64,000 nt of DNA from Artocarpus heterophyllus. Taxonomy: Eukaryota > Streptophyta > Magnoliopsida > Rosales > Moraceae. The notes beneath the pieces were generated by a model. That model searched no databases and was not told where the DNA came from. It worked only from the letters and a program-made list of their open reading frames with translations. Shown piece by piece: positions 52,113 through 63,690 of the stretch. The stretch covers positions 20,214,424 through 20,278,423 of the forward strand of contig CM046354.1 of assembly GCA_025403435.1 (NCBI GenBank), given 5' to 3'. Every line of letters begins with the position of its first letter. Position 1 is the first letter of the stretch. The translations under genes and the position numbers were made by a program.

Positions 52113-52330
52113 GGGCAGGATAAGCGACACTAAGTTCCTAAAAATAAAATATCACAGACATGTCGATAAACGACGCAACAATTTAAGAGACAAGTAGCAT
52201 ATTGTCTGAATTACAATACATACACGTTGTCCTTCGAAAACGGCATGTTGTTTGCTGGCGACAGTCAGCAAGTTCTAAGGGTTCCTTTATACATAGGTTT
52301 GAATTAGCATGGTTTTGAATTTTATGATTT
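52113..52330. other. Short intergenic spacer
   Basis: Unremarkable AT-rich sequence between the small hAT element and the foldback-like structure. It begins with the second target-site copy of the hAT element. Confidence 0.4.
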
Positions 52331-52499
52331 AAACTAAGGTTTTGAACCTACTTTTTGGTATCATTTTTGTTTTTTTTTTAATTTTTTTAAATAGAAAAAG
52401 AAAAATATTTCTTTTTTTTTTATTTTTTAAATAAAAAACATGTTTGGTACTATTTATTTGTTTTTTGTTTTTAAAAACAAAAAACAAAAATATTGTGAC

Positions 52500-52970
52500 T
52501 TGGGGTTGTTGATGCGGTTGGATCGACGAATCGGACTCACCATCAAGGAGAGGGCACTGTTTGGGTTCGAGGTTCGGGTCAAGTTCTGGGACCAAGGTCG
52601 GGATTCGAGGCTAATGTTGGGGTTGGGTTCAAGGACCAAGGTCAAAGTTTGGTTCCAAGACTAGGGTCGGGGTCGGGTTTCGAGACTAGAGCCAAAGTTA
52701 GATTTAAGGACCGGGGCCGTGGTCGGGGTTGGGTTCCGTGGCTGATGCGGAGGTCGGGGTCAGGTTTTAAGACCGAGGTTGAGGTCATGGTTGGGATACG
52801 GGACCAAGGCTAAGGTTGAGGTTAAGTTCTGATGCCGAGGTCAGGTTTCAGGGTTAGACTATGGGGTCAGGTTTTAGGACCCAAGCTAGGGTAGTGGACC
52901 AAGGTCGGGATTCGAGATCGACAATAGGTCGGGAGTTAGGTTTTGGGTTCTACAGTCGTGGTCGGGTTCC
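52500..52970. repeat. G/T-rich minisatellite arm
   Basis: Irregular units of about 15-30 bp built from GGTCGGG, GGTTGAG and CAAGG words. Open frames through it are compositional artefacts. Confidence 0.75.
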
Positions 52971-53733
52971 TAACCTCAGTCCTAGAATCTGACTTTGATC
53001 CCGGCCTAGTTCTTGGATCCCGACCCTAACCCCGCCCCCCAGTCCTGGATCCTAACCTTGACCCCAACTTTGGTTCCATATCTTGACCTTAACCCCAATC
53101 CCAGATCCTGCCCCAACCATGACCTGGATATCGACCTCGACCTTGAACTCGATCTAGGTCTAGAACCCAAACCCCAACTTCGACCTCAGTCTTGAAACAA
53201 GAATCGACCCCAGTCCTAGATCCCGACCCCGACCTCGACCTTGACCCTTGACCTCGGCGATGTAACCCGACCATGACCACGGCCCCCGTCCTTGAACTTG
53301 ACTCCAACCTAGGTCTTGAAACCTCACCCCGACTCCAGCCTAGGTCTTCAAACTCGAACTGACCCTAAATCAAGTCCCAAACCCTATTCCAACCTTGAAT
53401 CCTATTTGGAACCTAGGTTCGGTCTCAAATCCTAACCCCAACTCTGGCCCTGGTCTCAAAACTAGACCTTGACCCCAATCCCCAAGCTTGACTCTGACCC
53501 TGGTCCCAAACTCGACACCAACGTTGAATCTTACCTAGAACCCAAGTCTAGTCTCGAACCCCAACCCCGACCATGGTCTTAAAACCCAACCCCAACCTCG
53601 ATCCCCAAGCCTGACTTCAACCTTGGTCCTAGACCCCAAGCCCAACCATGACCTCGGTTCTAGATCCCAACCCTAGTCCCGAAACATGACCCCGGCCCTA
53701 GTCCTCAATTCCTACCTCGACCTAGATCCCAAA
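52971..53733. repeat. C/A-rich minisatellite arm, first part
   Basis: The same words as the left arm but complementary (GACCTTGG, CCCGACC, CCCAACC). It is continuous with 57289-58075 once the solo LTR is removed. Confidence 0.75.
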
Positions 53734-56700
53734 TGTAACACCCGTTGTTTCATATGTAATGAGTAGTACTAGTTATGTAACGGTGTTATACACATTCCTT
53801 ATGAAATAATGTTATTATCTATTTATTTTGAGAATTTTGACGGGTGACGGTTACGTGGAATCGATGTGCTCGAGATGTTCATGTCTTTTACGATGTAAGC
53901 ATAATAAATAATTAATGTTTTATTTATTTTGAAATAAAATGTGGTATATGAGGTGTTAGCTTATAACTTTGTCTTATTAGCCATTATCATCTATTTTCTT
54001 GTCATAATGATGTCTAAATTTTTTTGACTCTGCCATTATTTGATCATTCAACCATTTTTCTTTCTTTCGTTGTCTTTTCCACTTTCACCTCAAGTAATTT
54101 TCTAATATGGTGAACACAAACCTAACTTGACACTAGTTAGTATTTTATTCTATATACAATCTTTTTACAAGATATTTAGCTTATTAAAGATGAAAGTCTA
54201 AGCAAGACTTTCTTTTCTTCATGTGGGTGTTGGTAAATGAGTGAGAGCAATAGATATTGTGATAAGGTCTACCTCAATTATGCCAATAATTTAAACAAGT
54301 GGGGTACAAATGTTGGATACAATGCTTGCTTTTAGAGAAAGGATCCAAGTGTCACTTGGGATCCAACATAATGACTTTTTATTTTATTGTTTCTTGTGAT
54401 GTTATATAATGCATTTTATAATGTCACCATTTTTTATTTTTTTTTGGTTATCCCACGTGAAGGAAGGTATCTTTCCATTATGAATTTAGACCTTCATGAT
54501 GAGGCATACCTACTATAGCAATAATTCAAGCAAGTTGGTATGAAAATTTGAATTTCAATGCTTCCCAAAGAATGGATCCAGATTTCATTGGAATCTTATA
54601 CCACCTTTTTATCCTTTTAATTTATTATTGGCTAGTTAATTGCATTATTTAGAAAATGCATCACATGGGTAGATGAGATAAGGTGTTATCATTGTCCCCC
54701 ATTCTTCTTAGACCTTTCTTTAAGTTTTTTCCTCTCCTCCCACGTATTCCCTTCCTCAAGCCAGAAATTTGCTGCTTCTAAAAGAGAAAACTACTCAAAT
54801 TCACCTAAAACACTCCTTTTCTTCACATACATCTCTCTCAAATTCCTTCAACCCATATTGTCCACATTTTCTACATCTTCTTCTCTTCCATACTTGCTGC
54901 AAGGAAGTGGAGAACATCAAGGAATATCAAAGCTTTCTTTTGGTCACATTCAAGGGAAAACTAGAGAAGCTCCATCTTCAAGTAAGTTTCTATTCTAGAC
55001 TTAACCTATACCTATAGGATTCATGAGATTCCAACTTCCATAACTTTCTTTACAAGTTTCCATTTGCTAGGAAATTTTAGTATGATAATTACATATATGT
55101 TATGTAATATTTCTCCAAGTGTCACCTCAATTGAAATTTTCTATGCCAAGATATTGAATTTTCACTCCCTGCCACTCATTATCCAATTACTGTTTATCAG
55201 TAATGCTTTATAAAACGTAGTTTTCGTTCCTAGGGCAAACAAATTGTATTTTTGATGAAATTTTGGTGGAAATATTCATAGATATGTTAGGTTTTGGACT
55301 AGAAAGTTTTGTAGTAATATCATGTATCGTTTGTGAGTTATTGAACTTTCTTTAAACTAGGTTTTTGTTGTTGTCAAAACTGTAAATTTCTACTCTTTGC
55401 TTTAATGACTTGATTTTATAGGTAAATGAATTTGTTGGACCACGAGTATTTTTCTTGTATTGTATTTATATGTATAAAAATTGGCATAAAAATTTTGGAG
55501 TTAAAGTAATTTTATTTTATTTGTTTGAAAATGTTTACTAAAGGATGCTCACTGAATTATGTATGTAAAGCTAGTTTTACCACTGATTTCAAATGTATGT
55601 TTTGAATTCCTCTAATTTTATTTGAAGCTAAATTTTGGATATATAATAGTTTTGTTGTCTAATATATGCAGTAATTTTTAGAAATTATTTTATGGTATAG
55701 ATAATTTAATACATAATTTTCTTTCTAGGTTGGTCACTGTCCAATGTGTGCGGGCAGGTTTTATGTTGTTGAATATGAAATTTATTTTAATTACTAAATG
55801 AGATTTTTATAACCAACGAAAAATCAGGGTGTTATATATATATATGTTAACTTTGTCCCTGCAAAGTCTCATGCTTAAATTGTTTGTGTATTATAAGATA
55901 TAGAGCTTTGAATGTTTATAGGTCAAGCAGATTTTTACTAGGGGTAGATTTTAAGTTAATGAGTACGTGATGAAAAATGGTACTAAATGATATCATGATG
56001 ATGAATATTAATTTTATATGTATATGAATGATTGACATGAACACTTCAAGAGATGAACACATCAAGACCGCGGCAACGTCATCAAATTAAGGTTAGGTAA
56101 ACAAGCTAGTCAAGTAAATACATTCTTACCTGCAACATGATGAAAGTTTATGAAAAGTTTTGAGCATATGTTTCATGATGATTTTTAAGATGTTTTACAT
56201 GATGTCTTTTCATGAAAGCTTTTGACACTCTATGAATGTTCAACGAATGTCTTGAGGATAACATTTGCGAAAGCTTAAAAGCATGTGTATGTATATATGT
56301 ATCACCTAATTAAGTGTTGCACACCCAATGTTAATATTAATGTTTATGATGTTGTCCAAAGTTGGACTTGTCATGTTTAGGTTGGGATTAGCTACCCTTC
56401 TCCTCTCATGACGGCGCACCTATGATGATGATGAATGGTACAATACTTGGGCCCTTAAAGATGAAATGAATAAAGTCTTAATATGGAAATTATAATGCAA
56501 AGATATGTTCTATTTGATATTGTGCCTTGTGCACTTTTATGACTATGATGTTGATGTTATAAAGTGAACTTACTTGAAATGAATTATGTTGTGAGATAGG
56601 AAACTGTACTTACTAAGTTTTTACTTACTGGTTTTATATCATTTTGGAGAAAAAGGTAAAAAAAAACATGGACTAAGTGGAGGATGAGGACGGGCGTGTG

Positions 56701-57288
56701 TGCTAGGAATGCTAGATTGGAAAACAGAAGAACGCCACAAAAGAATTTATGTTATTGGAAAATGTTTTATTGTTGTATGTTAATTTTTCGTACTATGTTG
56801 TATTAAGACCTATTTCAAGTCACTTTTAATTTCGTAGCAGATCTACCTACCGACCATTATTGGTCGGATTGCCGATGTATCAATTAGCCTGCCAATTCTT
56901 CTATATCGACTTGCCGATCTGGATGTTTTAAAACTCTAAAATTACAGAGCCTTTGACGGCCTATCGATGGTTGAAGTTCAAACTACCAGTCATGTTTCAG
57001 CCTGTCGGTGTCCGAGGTTCGGCCCAGCAAACTAGAAAAGCATATTTGAATAATTGTCTTTAATTTTTATTTAAACTATGATTTTGTTATTTTAGCATTG
57101 ATAAACTATTTCAATATATATAAGTATTTTAAAAGCATTATAAATAAAAGCATTTCAAAAAAAAAAAATTATGAATGGATCCTGGGATAGGTTGCTTTAA
57201 TCATACATTATTTGAATAGTTTATTTTAAAATAATGATTAAAAGGATATAAGTAACGACATCTGTAACGTCCCTAAAGGGGCATTACA
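53734..57288 (+). mobile_element. Ty3-gypsy solo LTR (3555 bp)
   Basis: Termini are TGTAACACCC and GGGGCATTACA. The pentamer CCAAA is duplicated (53729-53733 and 57289-57293) and the minisatellite continues on both sides, which fixes the boundaries. There is no coding region. The last 26 bases form TGTAACGTCCC-TAAA-GGGGCATTACA, a hairpin that mimics the LTR start. Decayed CGGCCTGCCGA motifs lie at 56850-57030. An internal AGGGTGTTATA at about 55836-55846 resembles another LTR end, so a more complex history is possible. Confidence 0.8.
56850..57030. repeat. Degenerate CGGCCTGCCGA motif cluster in solo LTR
   Basis: About seven eroded copies (for example GGATTGCCGATG, TTAGCCTGCCAATT, ACTTGCCGATCTGG, TTCAGCCTGTCGGT), spaced as in the intact clusters elsewhere. 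This suggests an older amplification of the same motif. Confidence 0.6.
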
Positions 57289-58075
57289 CCAAATCCTGAC
57301 CCCAGCCTCAAAAACCAACCTCGATACTGGTCCTGAAACCCAGTCCCGAATCCCCACCTTGGTCCTAGTCCTGAAACCTAACCTCGATCCTGGGTTTGCA
57401 TCCCAACTCGAACCCCGATATTGAAATTCAACCCTAACCTTAATACTAAGCAGCTGGCTGTCTTGACCCTGGAGGTGGGTCTGGTCCGTTGGTCCTAACT
57501 TGATAATGAGTTGGTCTTTGGACCCGACCCTAATGACATGTCTAACTCATCGGCTCGACCCTAATGTTAACTCTGGTTCTCCAGCCTGACTTTGGTGGTG
57601 AGTCAGGCCCACAGATATGACCAAACGATGAATTTGATTTGCCAGCTCGACTTCAAGTAAGTTTGATTTGCCAGCTTGACTTCAACGAAAAGTCTGGCAT
57701 AATACAAACACGATCCCAATGATGAGTTAGTCCCAACCTTGACAGTGAGTTTGGTTTGTTGGTAAAACATTGACGATGATTTCGACCCATCGATCCGACT
57801 TCGAGAATGTGTCTGTCTAGCTGTCATGACCTTGATAGCGTATTCGGCTTGTTGGCTAGACCCTAATGACAAGTCCGATCCGCTACCTTGAACCTAGTTG
57901 CAAGATTTCCCGACACTAATAGTGATTCCACTCCATCGGTCGGACCCCATTGACGAGTTTGAACTAACCCAACAATGTGTCTCGCTCGCTGTTTTGACCT
58001 TAGTGGCGAGCTTGGTCTATCAACTCGACCCCAATGGCAGTCTCGAATTATCAGTAGTTGGCAACCTTAGTAAAT
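57289..58075. repeat. C/A-rich minisatellite arm, second part
   Basis: Continues the array interrupted by the solo LTR. Unit composition drifts to the right towards GACCCTAATGA(C/T) words with spacing near 30-50 bp. Confidence 0.65.
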
Positions 58076-58285
58076 CTTTGGTTGACCACAATCTAAGATT
58101 TTTGTTTAAAAAAATTTTAAAAACAAGAAATTTTTGTTTCCATAATTGAAAAAAAATTAATAATAATTAAAACAAAAAACAAAATCAATGTTAATAAACA
58201 TATTTTCAAAAAAACTTTTCACTTTTTGTTTAAAAAACAAGAAACTATTTAAATAAATGATAGCAAACAGAACCTTAGGTTTAAG

Positions 58286-58650
58286 CTATAATTTTAAACT
58301 GACGTCTAGAATATAAAGGTCTGAACACAATATAAAATATTACATCAGATTTATGGTGTTGGAAATATCAATTTAAACTATGATTAAAGAAGGAAAACGA
58401 AAATAAGAATTTTTTTTAAGGAAAAATAAGGAGGTTTTTACTATAGAGAATTGTTCGAAACAATTAGAATTTAAGATGGGTCAAGTTCTCAAAACTAATG
58501 ATTTAGCTAGTTTTAAACCATTTTCAATGTTTTGGACAATTTGCTTATTTTGTTTACATAGTTCAAGTTGAAGGCATAAAGTTCAAACAGTAGGAACCTA
58601 TGCATCAAAATTCACCTAGTTTCTAAAGTATGAGTCTCATGATGATAATA
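58286..58650. other. Intergenic DNA
   Basis: AT-rich, with no gene or clear repeat. Confidence 0.4.
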
Positions 58651-58790
58651 GGGTGTTCGGGAAGATTAGTAACCACGGTAACATGTGAGAGTTTTATATT
58701 ATAACTCATTTTTGCTTTACACCGTAAAATATGATAGTTTTACACTATAACTACTAAAAGTTTTGGAATAAAGTGATTTTTTCAAATACC
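58651..58790. mobile_element. Small MITE, copy 1
   Basis: It starts GGGTGTTCGGGAAGATTAGT; the other end, complemented, reads GGTATTTGAAAAAATCACT, an eroded inverted repeat. The interior matches copy 2 at about 59864-60021 (ACATGTGAG, TTTTGCTTTACA, TTACACTA). About 140 bp, non-coding. Confidence 0.6.
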
Positions 58791-59863
58791 TTATAAATAA
58801 ATAAAAAGATAAAACACTTTTAGAAATAAAAAGGGGTGGCATTTCTCTTGTTCCTATTAAAACAAGATCTGTAGTTTTCAAGTTGAACGACAGCACAATT
58901 GAGCGACATCTGCATGTCGTTCTATCAACTGAGGACAAGGGAAAAGCCCATCCAAAATCCCCCACATAATTTAAATAAATAAAAAAAATCAACCACCAAA
59001 TATCTAAAACGACCAGAAAAACGATGCTTTAACCATGCAACACCATATCATCATCGCCACCCCCCACACCCCAAAAAAAAAAAAAGGCTTCAGTAGCAAC
59101 AGCAGCAGCAGCAGCATCAGCTTCGCTCTCGTCCCTCCACCACCTCTCTTCTTCACTTCGTCTTTTCTCCATATCCTCCCTCTCCCTCTCTCATCGACAC
59201 GGCCGAGTGACCGTTAATGGTTCTGTTTGCAATACTCCTCAGGTCAGCTCATTCTTTCATGTCTATTATGCTTGCAAATTCTTGCTCTAACAAGTACTTT
59301 ATATTACTATATTTGCATGTGTCTCAATGATGAGCAGACTCGAGTTGACCCTGCAAAGGATATTATTTATGTCAATGGAAATTGGCTTCCTAAGAGACTG
59401 CCTCCAAAGATTTATCTAGCCCTCAACAAGCCAAAGGGGTTTGTCACTGTCACTTGTCCCTGTTTACAACGTTTGTCCTTTTGATGCCTGGACTGATTTT
59501 TTTCTTTATTTTTTTTTTCCAATCATTAATGTATTTTTGTTTCCACCGGTATATTTGCTCTGCTACGGATAACAAATCTGTGATGTCTTTATTTGATGAT
59601 TATTTAAAGAGCTGGGTATATGCAGCTTAAACTTATGCGTGCTTTTCTTAATCATTCTTCATGTTTATTTGTTACTTGTTGCTCCAGCCACTAGGAGAGC
59701 AAAAGGACCGTAAAAGCCTACTGGTTTGTGATATATTTGAAGGTATTTTGGTTATCTTCCTCAATCAAGTGAGGACCTCTTTCTTTTTCTTAAATAGAGA
59801 AAGTGGTTGCTAAATTTGCAGTTCCTTTCCAGAGAAAGGAACTTATTGGTTTTGGAACGTAGT

Positions 59864-60021
59864 GAGTGTTTGGGAAATAGCTGGAACTAAGGGTTAGAAC
59901 CAAAATATTATAGCATGTGAGTGCTTTCAACTGTAGTAACTTTTGCTTTACATTATACTATGTGAGGGCATTACACTACAGCAACTAGAACTTTTCTGTT
60001 GGATCAGATTTTCCCAAACAA
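59864..60021. mobile_element. Small MITE, copy 2, in a pseudogene intron
   Basis: Ends GAGTGTTTGGGAAATAGCT and, complemented, TGTTTGGGAAAATCTG. The interior matches copy 1 upstream of the pseudogene. Boundaries are good to within a few bases. Confidence 0.65.
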
Positions 60022-61604
60022 AGCCTTAAATTTGAAAGGTCTTTTGTACTTGAAATATATGAGGAGGCTTTTGTTGAATTTAATGGTTATACATAACTGA
60101 TAGCTTACTTTTGCGTTTTCAGGATAAAAGAAATTCAGGGCAACTCAAACCACGATTATTTACTGTTGGCCGGCTTGATGTTGCCACAACTGGGTTGATT
60201 ATAGCAGCCAATGATGGTAAGCGCTGCAACCATCATGCATTTTTGTATTCACATTTGAATTATAAATTTTTGATGAATGGGTCTAACTTATTCCCTACAT
60301 GATACCATCTCAGGAGATTTTGCTCAAAAACTTTCACATCCTTCATTCAACTTTTCAAAAAAGTAAGGTTTAATTTATTTCACTTTTTTTTTTTTTTCAA
60401 ATAGCAACGGAAAAAAGAATCTTATTTAAAGTTTTAAGGTGCAAACCTTTTATGTCAAACCACGTGAAGGAATACTTGTTATATATATTTTTCAAAAAAG
60501 AATTTCTTAAAGTTGGTGTTTTGATAGTTCTTTGATAAGCTGCTTATCACGTTACATTTCAATGCTGATGTCATTTTTATCTCTTCACTCTTCTACATTA
60601 ATATCATGTTACTAGTAGAGCATTTATTATTTGAAATGTGTATGTGACTGCTTACCTCTGTGTTTGTAATTCTAGATACATTGCAACGATATAAGGTACA
60701 GTTAGCAAGAAGCACCTGATAGTGATCAGTGAGGGAACAGTAATCGACGGCGTTCATTGTGTCCCGGATTCAGTAGAGTTGCTGCCAAATCAGCCAGATA
60801 TGCCAAGACCTCGTTTACGTGTTGTGGTATGACATTTAAAGTTTTCTACAACTGTTTTGATAGCGTGTTTTGTGGCACTTTGCTTCTGGTTTAATCCAGT
60901 AACAGATAGTGCATGTTTTCCCGTATTCTCATCTACATGTGTACTAAAGAATCTTTGCATTAACTTTTTAGCCTACATGGCAGGATTTGTGGAAAATTTA
61001 AGGGTATTCTGTTTCTTTCTTTAGTTTGGAATGTATTATTAAATGCCAGTTTAAGATCTTCTTGATCAGAACTAAGGTGAAATCACTTCAAAATGTATAC
61101 TGAAACTTGTTGATCTGCTAAGATTTTGTCTAAGTTAAGAGTACGCACATATACTATGGTGCAGAGAAACAAGAGTGTGCAAGCTGGTAAAGTCTTTTGT
61201 TTTCATAAAAGGAGCCTAGGGTTTGAATTTCCTCTACTACAGAAATTGCAATTTTATGTTTGAGACAGCTCTTTTTCAGGCATTGACAGATTCAACGGGC
61301 CTATAACACACCAAGAGAAGAAATGAAAAAAAAAAAAAAAGAACGAAAAGTCTTGTGTTGAGGCATGTAATGTACAATGTTATATCTAAAGATTGATTTA
61401 CATTCTTTATTTTTACAGGTCCATGATGGGAGGAACCATGAAGTACGAGAACTGGCGAACAATGCTGGACTTGAGGTTAGTTTTGGTTTATGAACAAAGC
61501 ATTGAAGGGACCTCGTACTCTCAGATTTAAATTTTAAAAAATCTTGAATGAACCAACCTAACAAGATGGAGAATCTTTTAGAATAATGAGAACTAGAAAC
61601 GATC

Positions 61605-62135
61605 AGCCAAAGTTTATATCAAAGTATAAATAACAAACGAAGTCTGTGGCATAACAATCCCAAAAAATTTCTGTCAACATATTCTGCAGAAAAGAAAAAA
61701 GGGGAAAAAATGGCAAAATAATATCAGCGTAGAATATATATATATATATATATGTATGTATTATATTTTTTCTCTCCCTTCTGCATTGACTGATGTCTGA
61801 GAGATGGATGCTTTTGTGTGTGTGTTTAAATATTTATTTATTTAAGTTGAAGGGCAATTACGATTTATTACGGCATAAATTGCTATTGATATCTAATCAT
61901 CCTTTATATCTTCTCTTTCAGTTTTTCATTCTTAGGCATGTTATGCAAGGTGTTAGGTTTAAAGTAATTTTGGTGTTTTCATGTGTGATTAGTATATTAC
62001 AGAGATTTGTGGTCATGCTTCGTGCTAGAAGTTGAATGCTTGCATGATTTCGAGTTTGAGCATTATTGACATGTTGGAGTTGTTATTTGGAAAATGATTT
62101 TTCCCCTAATCAATATTTCAGTTCTGCTGATGTAC
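61605..62135. repeat. Duplicated segment, copy 1 (pseudogene intron)
   Basis: It shares GTCTGTGGCATAACAATCCC, TTCATGTGTGATT, GTGGTCATGCTT and GACATGTTGGAGTTGTTATT, in the same order, with 63341-63690. Confidence 0.85.
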
Positions 62136-62569
62136 TTAAGTTTCTACTTTACCCAGATTCATTCATTAAAGCGTGTACGTATCGGTGGCTATCGGGTTCT
62201 ATCAGTTCTTGAGTGAGTTATTTTGAGAACGCCCTCTTATCACATCAAGAGTGCTTTTTCTTTCTAATACTTTTTCCTCCGCACTGAAATGTTTACATCC
62301 ATTTAGTAATATGCCAAATGGTAGTCATGCGAATTTATGAACCACAATTATGGATTGTACGATCCTTTATATATTGTACCACTTTAAGAAAACTGAAGAT
62401 CATATAGTGCTGGTATAGCTCGTGTAAGGAGCTGCAAATGCAATCCTCACACCATTCCATGATTTAATGCTAATCTCATTTTCTTGCTAATTAACTTGTT
62501 AATTTCAGGCTCGGGAAGCACGTCGAGCTAAAACAAGGTGATTTGACGGCTCTTGGTTGGAAGAGTTAG

Positions 62570-63340
62570 GGAAAGTTACCTCTCAACTGCTGTTCACTAT
62601 CCTTAATCTTCCAACAGTTACTTCAGACATCACGGTGTCAAAGTCCATTGGGCAATTCGCCAATGCCTAGGGGGTCGAATTGATGAATTAGATCTCATAC
62701 CTCATTTTGAGCACAATGATTGGATTTTTGGTATGAATTTTAATCTAGTCTATAGTAAAACGCAAAGCTCATACTACAGCTAGTAACAAAATAAGAGTTT
62801 TGTCTATTTCTGGTCCAAAATTTGATGTAAAACCTGCCATGTGAAAATTCCTTAGCTGTAGGGTCAATCATGTCTCAGTTGTAGCCGGTTGTTGCTAAAG
62901 ATTGACAATAACTTCTGACCAAAATGGGCTGTAGCTGAAAGTTCATATTGTCATCTGAATTGTAGATTCAGTTTTATACCAGTGAATTTCTGTTGTGTTT
63001 TTTAATTCATTTCCTGCCCAAGGACTCAGCTTGAGCATTTGCATAAAGCCACGGCCTTACAATTTACAAATGCGAGGTCAAGCTTTTTTATTATTATTAT
63101 TATTTGGGCTTCTTGTAAGGTAAGGCACGTGCACTTCCATGTGCAGTAAGAGCTGATAGCCAATTATTGAAGTATTAGCCCTTTCGATTTTCCTGCTTAA
63201 TTAGTTTTTTTTGTGCTAATCACCGCTTATTAGTATTTAGTCCTCTTGTCCTTTAATCTTTGACATAAAAGAAGCTGGTTTGATGTGTAAATAACTAACA
63301 AAGAAAGAATCATAGTATTTTTATGCTTTGTTCACAATGC
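62570..63340. other. Downstream region of the pseudogene
   Basis: AT-rich, no reading frame or element boundary seen. The first part may be the former 3' untranslated region. Confidence 0.4.
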
Positions 63341-63477
63341 TTGGCCAATGTTTTTATATAAAAGTTTGAATAACTAGAAAAAGTCTCTGGCATAACAATC
63401 CCGAAAAATTCATGTCAACCTATTCAGCAGAAATAGGCAAAAAAAAGGCAAAAAAAAAAAAAGATGCAAAATAATAT

Positions 63478-63512
<35 letters not shown>

Positions 63513-63690
63513 GTTTTTTGATGTTGGTATTTTCATGTGTGATTTTTGGTGGTATATTACAGAGAATTGTGGTCATGCTTTGTGCTAGAAGTTAAGACAT
63601 TCAGGTTTGCGGGGTCCTGCATTGTTGACATGTTGGAGTTGTTATTTGAAAAAAGAGAATGATTTTTTCCCCTATCACTGTTTCAACAAT
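63341..63690. repeat. Duplicated segment, copy 2
   Basis: Second, shorter copy of 61605-62135 in the same orientation, about 1.7 kb downstream. It includes a (TA)n run at 63482-63509. The final 310 bases of the window after it hold nothing I recognise. Confidence 0.85.

Larger units (their letters stand above)
52331..58285. repeat. Foldback-like element with inverted minisatellite arms
   Basis: The outer ends are inverted: the left begins TTAAACTAAGGTTTTG and the right, complemented, reads TTAAACCTAAGGTTCTG. Each is followed by T-rich sequence with a GTATCATTT or CTATCATTT box. Inside, a degenerate array of GGTTGGGTTC/GGTCGGG units runs on one strand (about 52500-52970), then its complement of GACCCCGACC type (about 52970-53733 and 57289-58075). 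The arms could pair into a long imperfect hairpin. No transposase is visible. A Mutator- or foldback-type origin is an inference. Confidence 0.5.
59035..62569 (+). pseudogene. SVR1: Decayed chloroplast pseudouridine synthase (RsuA/RluB family, SVR1-like)
   Basis: Plant SVR1 modifies plastid rRNA. Recognisable exons: Ser-rich transit-peptide-like start plus GRVTVNGSVCNTPQ (ending 59242), 59338-59438 (TRVDPAKDIIYVNGN), 59549-59615 (ending SLFDDYLKSW), 60123-60216 (RLFTVGRLDVATTGLI, catalytic Asp in GRLDVATTG), 60314-60362, 60676-60826, 61419-61475 (GRNHEVREL), 62157-62212, 62509-62569 (LGKHVELKQGDLTALGWKS, stop). Lesions: most of the N-terminal S4 domain is missing and the leader ORF is out of frame with GRVTVNG; the acceptor before 59549 reads CG, not AG; TAA at 60692-60694 interrupts YIATI*GTVSKKH. 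Exon phases otherwise agree, so decay is recent and introns are kept, which excludes a retrocopy. A functional copy would have to lie elsewhere. Confidence 0.85.

Noticed and set aside
52329..53307. Open frames and telomere-like words (CCCTAACCCC) in the minisatellite
   Set aside because: Units are irregular and not TTTAGGG/CCCTAAA; the frames only reflect composition and run on both strands.
59690..59747. Possible extra exon (PLGEQKDRKSLLVCDIFE) in the SVR1-like gene
   Set aside because: The exon at 59549-59615 already supplies this part of the protein and joins in phase to 60123; the resemblance is weak.
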